Shown: positions 8,061-16,717, numbered from the stretch's first letter. The stretch: 64,000 bases of DNA from Flavobacteriales bacterium (GCA_030149285.1 JASBRU010000005.1:186001-250000); one strand, 5' to 3'. The notes: generated from the letters alone by a model not told the origin. Program-made: numbers and translations.

Positions 8061-9417
8061 ATTGTATTAAGTCTTGCCCAAAAGTATTGAGGTCTATCCC
8101 ATCAAAGTTCCCAGAACTCATTAAGAGTAAGTTTTTATTTGCCCAATCCTTTTCCTTCAGAAAGCTTTGTATACTATCAGAGTCTGTAAAAATAGTTAGG
8201 TCATCCTTATCAAAGGCCTGCCTTACTTGCTCTTCAGAGATAGGGGCTAATTTTTTATGTGCTATAGCTTTAGGGCTATAATATACCACAGGCACATCAG
8301 CATTATCCATAGCACCCTTATACTGCTGTAAAAACTCAGTATTTAAACTACTAAAGGTGTGTAACTCTAAACAGGCTATCAACTCTCTTTTTGGGTATTG
8401 CTTTTTAACAGCCTCTAGCGTAGCACTAACTTTAGAGGGGGAATGTGCAAAGTCTTTATATATAACTGTATTATCGTTTTTAGCAATAAGTTCTAATCGT
8501 TTAGATGCACCTTTAAAACTGGCTATAGCCTCGTAAAACTGTTCGTCTGTAACTCCCATTTGGTTACATATCCATCTGGCACCTTCCATATTGGTTAGAT
8601 TATGTTCACCGAATATTTCTAAGGGTAAATCACCTTCCGGAGTTTCTAAGTACGTTACACCATCATTTATATAGTATGTAGGTGTGTTATAAGGAAACAT
8701 CTTAATCTCATTTTGCGTGTTTTCAACCAAATCCACAACCTCACTATCTGCTTGGCAATAAATTAAAGCCCCGCCCTTTTCTATTTGGTTAATGAAAATT
8801 TCAAATTGCTCTTTATAGTTATCGTAGGTAGGAAATACATTGATGTGATCCCAAGCAATACCACTAAGCAATGCAATATTAGGTTTGTATAAATGGAATT
8901 TTGGTCTTCTATCTATTGGCGATGATAAATACTCATCTCCTTCCAGCACAATAAACTCATTATGCGGGGTAAGCTTCACCATGGTTTCAAAACCTTCTAG
9001 TTGTGCTCCTACCATATAATCACAATCCATTTCATGGTAATGCAATACATGCAGTATCATAGAAGTTATGGTTGTTTTACCATGGCTTCCTGCTATTACT
9101 ACACGGGTTTTATTTTTAGACTGCTCATATAAGTACTCCGGGTAAGAGTAAATAGTTAAGCCAAGGTCTTTTGCTTTTTGTAACTCAGGGTTATTTTCTC
9201 TGGCATGCATTCCAAGAATTACAGCATCTAAATCTTCTGTTATTCTAGCAGGATCCCAACCTTCAGACTCTGGTAATAAACCATATTTTTCTAATCGTCC
9301 TTTAGATGGGTTAAAAAACTCATCATCAGAACCTGTTACTTCATATCCTTTGTGATGTAATGCCAATGCAAGATTGTGCATTGCGCTGCCGCCTATAGCA
9401 ATAAAATGTACTTTCAT
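8059..9417 (-). CDS. mpl: Mpl-type murein peptide ligase (Mur ligase family)
   Basis: This 452-residue ATP-dependent ligase most resembles Mpl, which joins recycled murein tripeptide to UDP-N-acetylmuramate in the cytosol; MurC is the closest alternative. An N-terminal dinucleotide-fold motif (IAIGGSAMHNLALAL), the Mur ligase P-loop GSHGKTT, the segment EGDEYLSS and the C-terminal domain (VIYKDFAHSPSKVSATLEAV) are visible. HARENNPEL is typical of the Mpl branch. A TAGATTTG box (9446-9439, minus strand) just upstream suggests its own promoter. It lies 33 bases downstream of the diheme peroxidase gene but is probably unrelated in function. Confidence 0.9.
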   Translation of the reverse strand: MKVHFIAIGGSAMHNLALALHHKGYEVTGSDDEFFNPSKGRLEKYGLLPESEGWDPARITEDLDAVILGMHARENNPELQKAKDLGLTIYSYPEYLYEQSKNKTRVVIAGSHGKTTITSMILHVLHYHEMDCDYMVGAQLEGFETMVKLTPHNEFIVLEGDEYLSSPIDRRPKFHLYKPNIALLSGIAWDHINVFPTYDNYKEQFEIFINQIEKGGALIYCQADSEVVDLVENTQNEIKMFPYNTPTYYINDGVTYLETPEGDLPLEIFGEHNLTNMEGARWICNQMGVTDEQFYEAIASFKGASKRLELIAKNDNTVIYKDFAHSPSKVSATLEAVKKQYPKRELIACLELHTFSSLNTEFLQQYKGAMDNADVPVVYYSPKAIAHKKLAPISEEQVRQAFDKDDLTIFTDSDSIQSFLKEKDWANKNLLLMSSGNFDGIDLNTFGQDLIQ

Positions 9418-9450
9418 GTATACTTAAATCTTAGAAAGCAAATCTAATGA

Positions 9451-10458
9451 TTACGGAGCAAAGTTGGGGTTTGTAATAAAGTCTTTATCGGTGAGTGATT
9501 TCAAAAAGTTGATTAGGTCTTGCTTTTCAGAATCCGTAATATCAAAACCGGTAATTAACTCACTTTGATACTTCCCGTGCATCCCTCCTTTTGCATAATG
9601 CTCAATTACTTCCTCCAAGGTATTTAAGCTACCATTGTGCATATAGGGGGCGGTTACTTCTATGTTTCTTAATGTAGGAACTTTAAACTTACCATAGTTT
9701 ACAGAGTCCATTTCTATACGCATTCTACCAATATCTTCATAGACTACATATAAACCGTTATTCTGGAAGGTATTATTGCTAAAGTTAAATCCGGTATGGC
9801 AAGATGAACAGTTCAGTTTATCACTAAAAAACAACTCCATCCCTCTCTTTTCAGAATCATTAAGAGCTGTATCATCTCCTTGAAAATGATATTTATCAAA
9901 AGGTGAGTTACCACTTATAATTGTACGCTCATAAGCAGATATTGCCCTTGTTATACCAAAAGGTGTAACCTCATCATTAAACACCTTTTTAAATAACTTT
10001 CTATACTCTGCATTTTGATTTAAGCGCTTAGCTACATCTACAATAGGTATATCCATCTCTTCTGTAGACTCTATAGGAGTAATTACTTGTATCTCTAATG
10101 TGGGTACTCCCCCATCTCTAAAAAAGCTTGTACCGTAAGCAACATTGGCCAAACTCATTGCATTTCTAGTACCCGCCTGATTGTCTATACCTATACTAAA
10201 TCGCTTAGGATCCGTCATGGCATTTTGCATAAAATGGCATGAACCGCATGATATTGTAGAGTCTCTAGACAGTGCTGTATCAAAAAAGAGCTTCTTACCA
10301 AGCTCAATTTTAGCATTGGTCATAGGGTTATCTTCGGGAATTTCTAATTCAGGGAAACCTTGCGGCAATTCAGACACATACTCATCATTTTGCTGACAAG
10401 AACTATATATAAAAGGGATAAAAAATAATAGAGGTATAATACGCTTGATAGCTCTCAT
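9451..10458 (-). CDS. Diheme cytochrome-c peroxidase / MauG family, MbnH-like
   Basis: This 335-residue lipoprotein (lipobox SSC at residues 19-21, followed by QQNDE) has two c-type heme sites: CGSCH at 71-75 and CSSCH at 217-221. A C-terminal segment TLRNIEVTAPYMHNGS (Met273, His274) holds residues that could ligate a heme. The family includes H2O2-reducing peroxidases and MauG-like enzymes that oxidise protein side chains. MbnH, a member, converts a Trp of its partner MbnP to kynurenine so that MbnP can bind copper. Three MbnP-like genes lie directly upstream, the nearest overlapping by one base (TAATG), which favours an MbnH-type role. True peroxidase activity remains possible. Confidence 0.9.
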   Translation of the reverse strand: MRAIKRIIPLLFFIPFIYSSCQQNDEYVSELPQGFPELEIPEDNPMTNAKIELGKKLFFDTALSRDSTISCGSCHFMQNAMTDPKRFSIGIDNQAGTRNAMSLANVAYGTSFFRDGGVPTLEIQVITPIESTEEMDIPIVDVAKRLNQNAEYRKLFKKVFNDEVTPFGITRAISAYERTIISGNSPFDKYHFQGDDTALNDSEKRGMELFFSDKLNCSSCHTGFNFSNNTFQNNGLYVVYEDIGRMRIEMDSVNYGKFKVPTLRNIEVTAPYMHNGSLNTLEEVIEHYAKGGMHGKYQSELITGFDITDSEKQDLINFLKSLTDKDFITNPNFAP

Positions 10459-11222
10459 TATTCAATGCTAAATGCATTTACAAAATTATCCATTATGCGT
10501 GTAGCAATATGTTTATCAGAAGGTGTTACGTGAGATTGATTATCTACAGTAATATCTACCTTGCCGGCATCTCCATTAAATATCTCAAACATATCTACAT
10601 CAATATTCACCACTTCAGTAGATGTAGTATTGGTAGTAAATGTATGCTGAAGACCTCCTATTTTTCTATACAATGGATTTGTTCCGGGGTGTATAGATAC
10701 TAATACATCTGTAGCTGAGCCTAAGTTACCTACTGTATCTACCCTGCCATCAAACATTGCAAATTTATACTGCGATGCCCAACTCCAATATGTACCTTGA
10801 CTGATACCTAATGGATGTGATTGTGGGAAAGTAGCAGGATCTGAAGCATTTAATACAGAGTCTAAACCTATACCAAACTTAATTGCCACATAGTTACCAG
10901 AAGGCACATTCATTCTTACTTTTTTACTAAAATTGCTTTTAAAGTCTACTAAGGCAACATCTTTTACCTCTATTTCAGTTAAATCTGCCTTAACTAAGGT
11001 AACTCTAGAAATATAAAATTTAAAGGTCTCAAATTTTGTTGGATGTGAGTCTTCATTTAAAAACTCTGTATCTACACTAAAATCATTTGTTCCTACACTT
11101 GCACTAAAATCTAACCTTAAATTATTCTCAACTGGTAAAATTGGTTTAGGGTCATCCTCACACTCAGAGAAAGTAAATGTGATGAAAATAAATAATGGCA
11201 ATATGTATCTAAGTGCTTTCAA
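10458..11222 (-). CDS. MbnP-like putative copper-binding protein, copy 3
   Basis: This 254-residue exported beta-rich protein belongs to the MbnP family. Family features are the RLDFSASVG strand near residue 36, KFYISRVTLVK near 68, and the tryptophan motif YWSWASQYKF with Trp146 and Trp148, followed by a V.IHPG strand. It has a signal sequence ending FSEC; Glu at -1 of the cysteine is poor for a lipobox, so lipidation is uncertain. The start is TTG at 11222 (an in-frame ATT lies just upstream). It is the third MbnP gene and abuts the diheme enzyme gene, so it is a natural substrate candidate. Confidence 0.85.
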   Translation of the reverse strand: MKALRYILPLFIFITFTFSECEDDPKPILPVENNLRLDFSASVGTNDFSVDTEFLNEDSHPTKFETFKFYISRVTLVKADLTEIEVKDVALVDFKSNFSKKVRMNVPSGNYVAIKFGIGLDSVLNASDPATFPQSHPLGISQGTYWSWASQYKFAMFDGRVDTVGNLGSATDVLVSIHPGTNPLYRKIGGLQHTFTTNTTSTEVVNIDVDMFEIFNGDAGKVDITVDNQSHVTPSDKHIATRIMDNFVNAFSIE

Positions 11223-11227
11223 AATAT

Positions 11228-11980
11228 TTATTGTAAGTGTATGGCGTTATTAAAATTGGTAGCTATTATAGTAGATAACGCAAAATCTGCTGCTTTTGTT
11301 GGATTAGATGTTGCTTTCGGTTGATTAATAAAATTAATACCATCTACAAGTACTTCTACATCAAACGAGTAATCAAAGTCTACATATCTATTTGCTCCAA
11401 CAGAAAAAGTTCTTAATTGAGCTCTGCTAAAGGCAAATTGATTTGCTCCAATATGATATGAAAATGGTACAGTTGGCTCTTTATCTTGAGTTGAACTCGT
11501 ATCAACAGCCCCCTCTAATATTAAAAACTTATAGCCTCTGCTATCGCCAAAGTGCCAGCCCGTCTTTAAGGGATGATTTGGACCTAAAAACTGAGGATAT
11601 ACTTTATTTCTATTAGTATCTAACCCAACCTGAAAGCCAAATTTTCCGCTATACCCACCATTTTCTAACTCTCCAACTGGTATTAATCTATTATTCATTC
11701 CTGCAATATTCACACTATCAAATGAAATTGAGTCTAATCCATCTACAACATATGCGTCAGACACCAAAAACTCTAATTTTGATATTTTAAAACGCTGACC
11801 AAAGTCATTTGTATAGATATTGTTTGGACTAAAAGTAGTAGTATCATAAGTCATATCAAACCTGATACGTACGTTTCTCCCGTCAAAAGAATCGCTGTCA
11901 TCATCATTTTTACATGAAAAAATGAATATGGCTACTGCAAGTAGCATCAGAAATCTCATGAAAGTTTTTTTAGTAGTCAT
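11228..11980 (-). CDS. Divergent MbnP-like lipoprotein, copy 2
   Basis: This 250-residue lipoprotein (lipobox FSC, Cys23, followed by KNDDD, an acidic signal of the type linked to surface export in this phylum) shares the MbnP layout: RIRFDMTYD near residue 38, KISKLEFLVSD near 65, GYKFLILEG near 149 and YHIGANQ. Where copies 1 and 3 have W-x-W, this copy has F144 and D146 (GWHFGDSRGYKF); its only nearby Trp is W142, shifted by two. It may therefore not be modified like the others. It lies between the other two MbnP genes in the operon. Confidence 0.8.
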   Translation of the reverse strand: MTTKKTFMRFLMLLAVAIFIFSCKNDDDSDSFDGRNVRIRFDMTYDTTTFSPNNIYTNDFGQRFKISKLEFLVSDAYVVDGLDSISFDSVNIAGMNNRLIPVGELENGGYSGKFGFQVGLDTNRNKVYPQFLGPNHPLKTGWHFGDSRGYKFLILEGAVDTSSTQDKEPTVPFSYHIGANQFAFSRAQLRTFSVGANRYVDFDYSFDVEVLVDGINFINQPKATSNPTKAADFALSTIIATNFNNAIHLQ

Positions 11981-12027
11981 GGTGTAAAATGTTTTATTCT
12001 AAACAAATATAAAGCTTTTCGGCTATT

Positions 12028-12762
12028 TTACTCTAATGTAACTGCATTCTGCATGTTATCGGCAACGGTTTCTGTTAATGTGTTTGGCATATGTGCTATC
12101 AACGTACCAGACAAGTCAACATTAGTAAATAACTCTGCTACATCAATATTCATATGTAATGTATAGTCTGCATTTGCTTGTGTATCAAAATGGTTTGATA
12201 TAGAAACATTTCTTAATAAATCATCTGTACCAACATGAATCACAAAATCTTTGTCTGCTACTCCATTACCATCTGCATCTACTTTACCTTCTAGTACAAT
12301 AAACTTATATCCACTAGCCCAGCCCCAATGCATAGAAGGGCTTTGGTTTGCCAATGGATTTCCGGTTTTATAGGTAGAAGGGTCATCATGATTAACAGCC
12401 GGATTTACACCTGCATTAAAATTAAAACTATTAAAGTGCCCTACGGCTATATCACCTACAACATAAGAAGGTTGATTTGCATCAAATAAAATATGATTGT
12501 TGTACTCCACATTATCATCATGTCCTACAAGTGTAAAATCTGAAATATAAAACTGAAGTCTATCAATTACATACTTCCTGCCTGTGTTATCTTGTCCTTC
12601 AACTCCCAATTGAATTTCATTATCACCTAAACTAGTATGAAAATGCATACGTAATTTATTAGTGTTTGTAGGTGTTGTAGCGTCATCATCATTTTTTTTA
12701 CAAGCAACAAATACTGATGATGTTAGTACCACTGCTGCTAATAAACCTATATACTTTTTCAT
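12028..12762 (-). CDS. MbnP-like lipoprotein, copy 1, first gene of the operon
   Basis: This 244-residue lipoprotein (lipobox VAC, Cys21, followed by KKNDDD) has the MbnP fold signature: LRMHFHTSLGDNE, YVIDRLQFYISDFTL, then MHWGWASGYKFIVLEG with Trp146 and Trp148, and FVIHVGTDDLLRN. Apart from the lipid-anchored Cys it has no cysteine, so it is not the four-Cys subfamily. It carries many histidines (for example HFHT and NHDD) that could bind metal. Known family members bind copper after Trp-to-kynurenine conversion. A TAAATTTG box (12852-12845, minus) is a probable promoter for the four-gene operon. Confidence 0.88.
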   Translation of the reverse strand: MKKYIGLLAAVVLTSSVFVACKKNDDDATTPTNTNKLRMHFHTSLGDNEIQLGVEGQDNTGRKYVIDRLQFYISDFTLVGHDDNVEYNNHILFDANQPSYVVGDIAVGHFNSFNFNAGVNPAVNHDDPSTYKTGNPLANQSPSMHWGWASGYKFIVLEGKVDADGNGVADKDFVIHVGTDDLLRNVSISNHFDTQANADYTLHMNIDVAELFTNVDLSGTLIAHMPNTLTETVADNMQNAVTLE

Positions 12763-12844
12763 TTTTTTTATCTTTTTATAAATTAAACGTTTTTTCTAGC
12801 GTATTAGTTTGGTTAGTCACAACCTAATGCACCTAGCCATTATA

Positions 12845-12852
12845 CAAATTTA
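12845..12852 (-). promoter_or_regulatory. Probable -7 box of the MbnP/MbnH operon
   Basis: TAAATTTG on the minus strand matches TAnnTTTG. No clear TTTG lies at the usual distance upstream. It would give a leader of about 75 bases before the first MbnP gene. Confidence 0.35.
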
Positions 12853-12993
12853 ACATTCTATACATATAAATGTATAGTTAATTAGTAATGGTACTATTTA
12901 ACCGGTATTTAGTCCCTTACTATTTAGTTTACGAATATTAATGGTAAAAGGTTTCAATAAAAGTACTTTATACATTAGTTTTGCTACAAACAA

Positions 12994-14130
12994 ATGAGCC
13001 TTATGATTATATCTGACAATTTTGACAGCGGAAACATTGAAGTTATAGAAGCGCAAGACTTTAATAACATTAAGCTAAACATTAGAGTTGATAGTAACTC
13101 TCATCACTATCAGTGGTTCCATTACCGTTTACAAAATGCAAAAGATAAGGCTTGTACTATGCATATTTTAAATGCCGGTGGAGCATCATTTGCAGACGCC
13201 TACAAAGGTTATAATGCATGTGCATCTTACGATAGAAAAACTTGGTTTAGAGTACCTACAGAGTATGATGGCGCTACCTTAACTATAAAACATACTCCGG
13301 AATACAACTCTGTTTATTACGCATACTTTGCACCTTACTCGTATGAGCAACATTTAGATTTGGTACATACTGCCCAGCTGTCTAACAGATGTAAATTAGA
13401 AAGTTTAGGCAAAACTGTACAAAACAGAGATATAGACTTTTTAACAATTGGAGAACCCGCTGAAGGCAAAAAGAAAGTATGGGTTATAGCTCGCCAGCAC
13501 CCTGGCGAAAGTATGGCATCGTGGTTTATGGAAGGCTTTTTATTTCGCTTGTTAGATGAAGAAGATTCTGTGGCTAGAAAACTATTAGATAAAGCTGTTT
13601 TTTACGTTGTTCCGCACATTAACCCAGACGGAAGTATTATAGGAAACCTAAGAGCCAATGCTGCTGGTGCTAACCTTAATAGAGAATGGGACAGCCCAAG
13701 TTTAGAGAAAAGCCCTGAAGTATTACATGTTAGAAATAAAATGGATGAAATTGGTGTAGACTTAAACCTTGATGTACACGGAGATGAAGAACTACCCTAC
13801 AATTTTGTTGCAGGTGCAGAAGGTAACCCTGGTTTTACAGATAGAATAGACAATCTTCAAACAGAATTTATTAATAATTGGATTCAGACCTGCCCTGACT
13901 TTCAGGATGAATATGGTTACCCAAAAGATAAACATGGTGATGCAAAGATGAGTATTTGCACAAATCAAATTGGGCAGCGCTTTGATTGCCTAGCACTTAC
14001 TATTGAAATGCCTTTTAAAGATAATGCTGATTTACCGGATCCAATTTATGGATGGTCAGCTGATAGATCTGAATTGCTTGGTGCATCAGTATTGCACCCT
14101 ATACTATATACTTTAGATATGCTTAGATAG
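12994..14130 (+). CDS. M14 family zinc carboxypeptidase, cytosolic (AGBL/CCP-like)
   Basis: This 378-residue enzyme has no signal peptide, so it should act in the cytosol. An N-terminal beta-sandwich (residues 1-120) typical of the cytosolic carboxypeptidase group is followed by the catalytic domain: zinc ligands in HPGES (His169, Glu172) and in DVHGDEE (His262), substrate-binding NPDGS and ANLNREW, and the C-terminal TIEMPF that carries the catalytic Glu. Relatives remove C-terminal residues such as glutamate; the bacterial substrate is unknown. A TAGTTTTG box (12976-12983) is so close to the start that the transcript may be nearly leaderless. Confidence 0.9.
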   Translation: MSLMIISDNFDSGNIEVIEAQDFNNIKLNIRVDSNSHHYQWFHYRLQNAKDKACTMHILNAGGASFADAYKGYNACASYDRKTWFRVPTEYDGATLTIKHTPEYNSVYYAYFAPYSYEQHLDLVHTAQLSNRCKLESLGKTVQNRDIDFLTIGEPAEGKKKVWVIARQHPGESMASWFMEGFLFRLLDEEDSVARKLLDKAVFYVVPHINPDGSIIGNLRANAAGANLNREWDSPSLEKSPEVLHVRNKMDEIGVDLNLDVHGDEELPYNFVAGAEGNPGFTDRIDNLQTEFINNWIQTCPDFQDEYGYPKDKHGDAKMSICTNQIGQRFDCLALTIEMPFKDNADLPDPIYGWSADRSELLGASVLHPILYTLDMLR

Positions 14131-14752
14131 TATCTTGCTTTATTAACTCGGCAAGTTCGCTCATCATCATTGCAGTAGCACCCCATATAATGTGCCCATC
14201 AATTTGGTAGGCAGGTGTTTTGATGATTCTATCTTTTAGGTGTATTTCTTTCTCAATAAGGTTAATTGAATCTAAAAAATGGTTTATCTCAAACTCCAGT
14301 ATTTCTTCAACTTCAGACTCTTGCTTTATAAAGTCCGGCTCTTCATTAAGAACACCAACTACCGGATTTACCAAAAAGTTACTAGGCGGAATATATACTT
14401 CTGTTAAGCTACCTATTACCTCTACTTTATGGGTAAGTAGGCCTACTTCTTCGTTTGCTTCTCTTAAAGCTGTTTCTATAAGATTTGCATCTCCTTTTTC
14501 AACTTTCCCACCCGGAAAACTTATTTGCCCACTATGTACTCCGGGGTATTTTTTACGTAGTGTAAATACTATATGTGGTATAGCCTGTTTTGGGTAAACA
14601 AGTGCTAAAACAGCGGCTTTTCTTGGAGTGATACCACTGTTATTTGCAGTTAGTCTTTGTCTGTTTGGTGGCACCAAACGCATTTGAGCCTCTACACCAG
14701 GCAGAGGCTCATTTATTGCATTCTTTAATCTTATGATAAATTCTTCAAACAA
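14123..14752 (-). CDS. Nudix hydrolase, CoA pyrophosphatase-like (NudL/YeaB type)
   Basis: This 209-residue protein has a complete Nudix box, GGKVEKGDANLIETALREAN followed by EEVGL, which binds the metal and cuts a pyrophosphate bond. The upstream segment (LALVYPKQAIPHIVFTLRKK, then HSGQISFPGG) fits the CoA/nucleoside diphosphate group that hydrolyses CoA or its derivatives. The start is TTG at 14752; a TAA lies two codons upstream and no ATG precedes the conserved N-terminal helix. It converges on the M14 peptidase gene with an 8-base overlap and follows the DUF6263 gene by 6 bases. Confidence 0.88.
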   Translation of the reverse strand: MFEEFIIRLKNAINEPLPGVEAQMRLVPPNRQRLTANNSGITPRKAAVLALVYPKQAIPHIVFTLRKKYPGVHSGQISFPGGKVEKGDANLIETALREANEEVGLLTHKVEVIGSLTEVYIPPSNFLVNPVVGVLNEEPDFIKQESEVEEILEFEINHFLDSINLIEKEIHLKDRIIKTPAYQIDGHIIWGATAMMMSELAELIKQDTI

Positions 14753-14758
14753 GTGTTA

Positions 14759-15589
14759 CTATTTAAGTTCACTTGATAACAACATATCTATTGTAGTGTT
14801 CATATTTAACTCATCTTGCCCAGGAACAACCATTAACATATCCATATTAGTAGTATAATCTGCAACTTTTAACCAACCAGTAGCTCTATCAATTGTATAA
14901 GTCCCTCCCATGTTTCCGCTAACGGTGGTAGTAATACCTTGCACAAGACCTTCGCCATTTAGTGGGCCTGTGGCTTCTATAAGAACATTATCTCCTGTCA
15001 TTTCTTTAACTGTATAGGTTAACTCTACAGTAAAATCTAAACCGTTTTGATTCATTTCTTGTGCTGTAGTCCATGTATAGCCAACTGTCAAGTCTTCTTC
15101 AGGAAACACAAGTGCCATACCAGAGCCCATTTGATTTAAGTTTAATGACTCCCCCATTGCTTTGGGAAAACCTGTATATGTCATTTCGCCAATAGCTTTA
15201 CCTAGCTTATCTACAGTAAATGCAAACGAGCCTTTAAACATTTGCCCTATTTCAGCAGGTATTGTATCATTCCCCTCTACACTTTCTGCATCAAAAGACA
15301 TCTCTTCTCCTGCAAAATTCACATCTAGTTTATTAATGGTATTTGTAATAGTATATGTTTCATCTTCATTTGTAGCAACAGCTTGCTCCATACTAAAATC
15401 CATCACATTATCTTGTCCATCAACTTCTCCCATTAACGGGGAGCTAATAGACATAGTCATTGACATTTTTGTGTCATACACAGCTCCATCTGCTAAATCT
15501 ATTCTTAGCTTGTTATTTTTCTCTCCACATGATGATAGTGTTGCTAACGTTACAGCAAATACTGCAATTAATTGAATTGCTTTTTTCAT
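14759..15589 (-). CDS. DUF6263 family lipoprotein, paralogue A
   Basis: This 276-residue lipoprotein (lipobox SSC, Cys20, then GEKNNKL) is predicted to be all beta. It matches the DUF6263 pattern: LRIDLADGAVYDTKMSM after the Cys, a long two-lobe body, and a C-terminal GTYTIDRATGWLKVADYTTN. The function is unknown. It is related to the next upstream gene (15719-16570) along its whole length and shares the order of motifs (PEEDLTVGYTWT here, PENKVKVGDSWT there), so the two are probably an old duplication. A promoter-like sequence lies at 15679-15711. Confidence 0.8.
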   Translation of the reverse strand: MKKAIQLIAVFAVTLATLSSCGEKNNKLRIDLADGAVYDTKMSMTMSISSPLMGEVDGQDNVMDFSMEQAVATNEDETYTITNTINKLDVNFAGEEMSFDAESVEGNDTIPAEIGQMFKGSFAFTVDKLGKAIGEMTYTGFPKAMGESLNLNQMGSGMALVFPEEDLTVGYTWTTAQEMNQNGLDFTVELTYTVKEMTGDNVLIEATGPLNGEGLVQGITTTVSGNMGGTYTIDRATGWLKVADYTTNMDMLMVVPGQDELNMNTTIDMLLSSELK

Positions 15590-15678
15590 TTTTTATTCAT
15601 TAAAAGTTTATATAAAAATTACTTATATCCCCCACTCAGCATTTTTTATTAAACCTTTATGTGATGTATAAGATTGCG

Positions 15679-15711
15679 CAAATTTATAATAAGAAACAAC
15701 AACTTCTACAA
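15679..15711 (-). promoter_or_regulatory. Candidate promoter of DUF6263 paralogue A
   Basis: On the minus strand TTG (15711-15709) is followed after 22 bases by TAAATTTG (15686-15679). It would give a leader of about 80 bases and separate control from the neighbouring paralogue. Confidence 0.4.
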
Positions 15712-15718
15712 GAAGTGT

Positions 15719-16570
15719 TTATTCTTTTACTTCGCTTGTAGATGTAATTGTTGTAGTAACAGACATATTCATATCTTGTCCCTGCATACTCATTGCAATA
15801 TTTGTATTCTGTATAACATTACTAGATAAGCTTACACCATGTTTTCTATCTACTATAGCCGTTCCTTTTTGTGTTCCTTTTATAGAAGCTTTTATACCTT
15901 GTAAATCTCCTTCTCCACTAATATCTCCAGAAACACTTAGTAGTACTTCTCTCTTTTTTATATCACTAACAGTATATATAGTATTTACTTTTTTAAGCAT
16001 CCCATTAGCATTCTCTTCTCTGGTAACTGTCCATGAATCACCAACTTTAACCTTGTTTTCCGGCAACACAAAATTCAAATTACTTTGCATTTGATCTAGC
16101 TGCATATTTTTTACCATCTCTTCATTAAAAGCAGAATAGTCTGGCTTACCAATGCTCTCTCCTCTTGTATTAATGGTTTCTAATATCGGTTTTCCTATCA
16201 TACCACCCACTAATTCATGCATTCTTGCCTGAAATGTATCGGTAGAGTCATAATCTTCCGAATTATAAGAACTATTACCCCCTCCTTGTTCCATAGCAAC
16301 ACTCATAGAGTTAAAAACACTTTTCATTTTATAAGTGTCTTTTTCTTTTGACTCAACTGTTTGAGTGATTTTATAAGCCATTTTAGTTGTAGAGCCTGCT
16401 GCTTCGCCTAAGTCCAAAGAGAACGAAACTGCATCAATTGTTAGGGATGTTTCTATCTGACTCCCTTCAGATAAATTAATTCTTAGTTCTACACTTTTAT
16501 TTCTTACAAATGATGACATTACAAACATCATCACTACCAATAAAGGTCCTGATTTGATTAGATTCTTCAT
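15719..16570 (-). CDS. DUF6263 family exported protein, paralogue B
   Basis: This 283-residue protein is exported through an N-terminal signal segment (GPLLVVMMFVMSSFV) but has no lipobox cysteine, unlike paralogue A. Motifs in the same order as its neighbour include LRINLSEGSQIET near the N-terminus, LPENKVKVGDSWTV near the middle and GTAIVDRKHGVSLSS near the C-terminus. It is probably a periplasmic or secreted beta-rich protein of unknown role. It has its own TAAATTTG box (16601-16594, minus) about 24 bases before the ATG. The intergenic gap to paralogue A is 129 bases. Confidence 0.78.
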   Translation of the reverse strand: MKNLIKSGPLLVVMMFVMSSFVRNKSVELRINLSEGSQIETSLTIDAVSFSLDLGEAAGSTTKMAYKITQTVESKEKDTYKMKSVFNSMSVAMEQGGGNSSYNSEDYDSTDTFQARMHELVGGMIGKPILETINTRGESIGKPDYSAFNEEMVKNMQLDQMQSNLNFVLPENKVKVGDSWTVTREENANGMLKKVNTIYTVSDIKKREVLLSVSGDISGEGDLQGIKASIKGTQKGTAIVDRKHGVSLSSNVIQNTNIAMSMQGQDMNMSVTTTITSTSEVKE

Positions 16571-16677
16571 TTTTTATGCTTTTAGTTACTACACAAATTT
16601 AAAATAAGAAATTATACCTCCTACATATTTACTAATTATAATAGACTTAACAGGTTTTCTTTTATTACATTAGCAAC

Positions 16678-16705
16678 ATCGATGTAAAATCACATACTTA
16701 TCGAT
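16678..16705. promoter_or_regulatory. Paired ATCGAT palindromes upstream of oxyR
   Basis: Two identical ATCGAT palindromes (16678-16683 and 16700-16705) are spaced 22 bases apart, two helical turns, ending 12 bases before the oxyR ATG. LysR-type regulators bind dyads at helical spacing and often control themselves, so this is a plausible autoregulatory operator. The match to any known OxyR site is not shown. Confidence 0.35.
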
Positions 16706-16717
16706 ATAATTTATATT

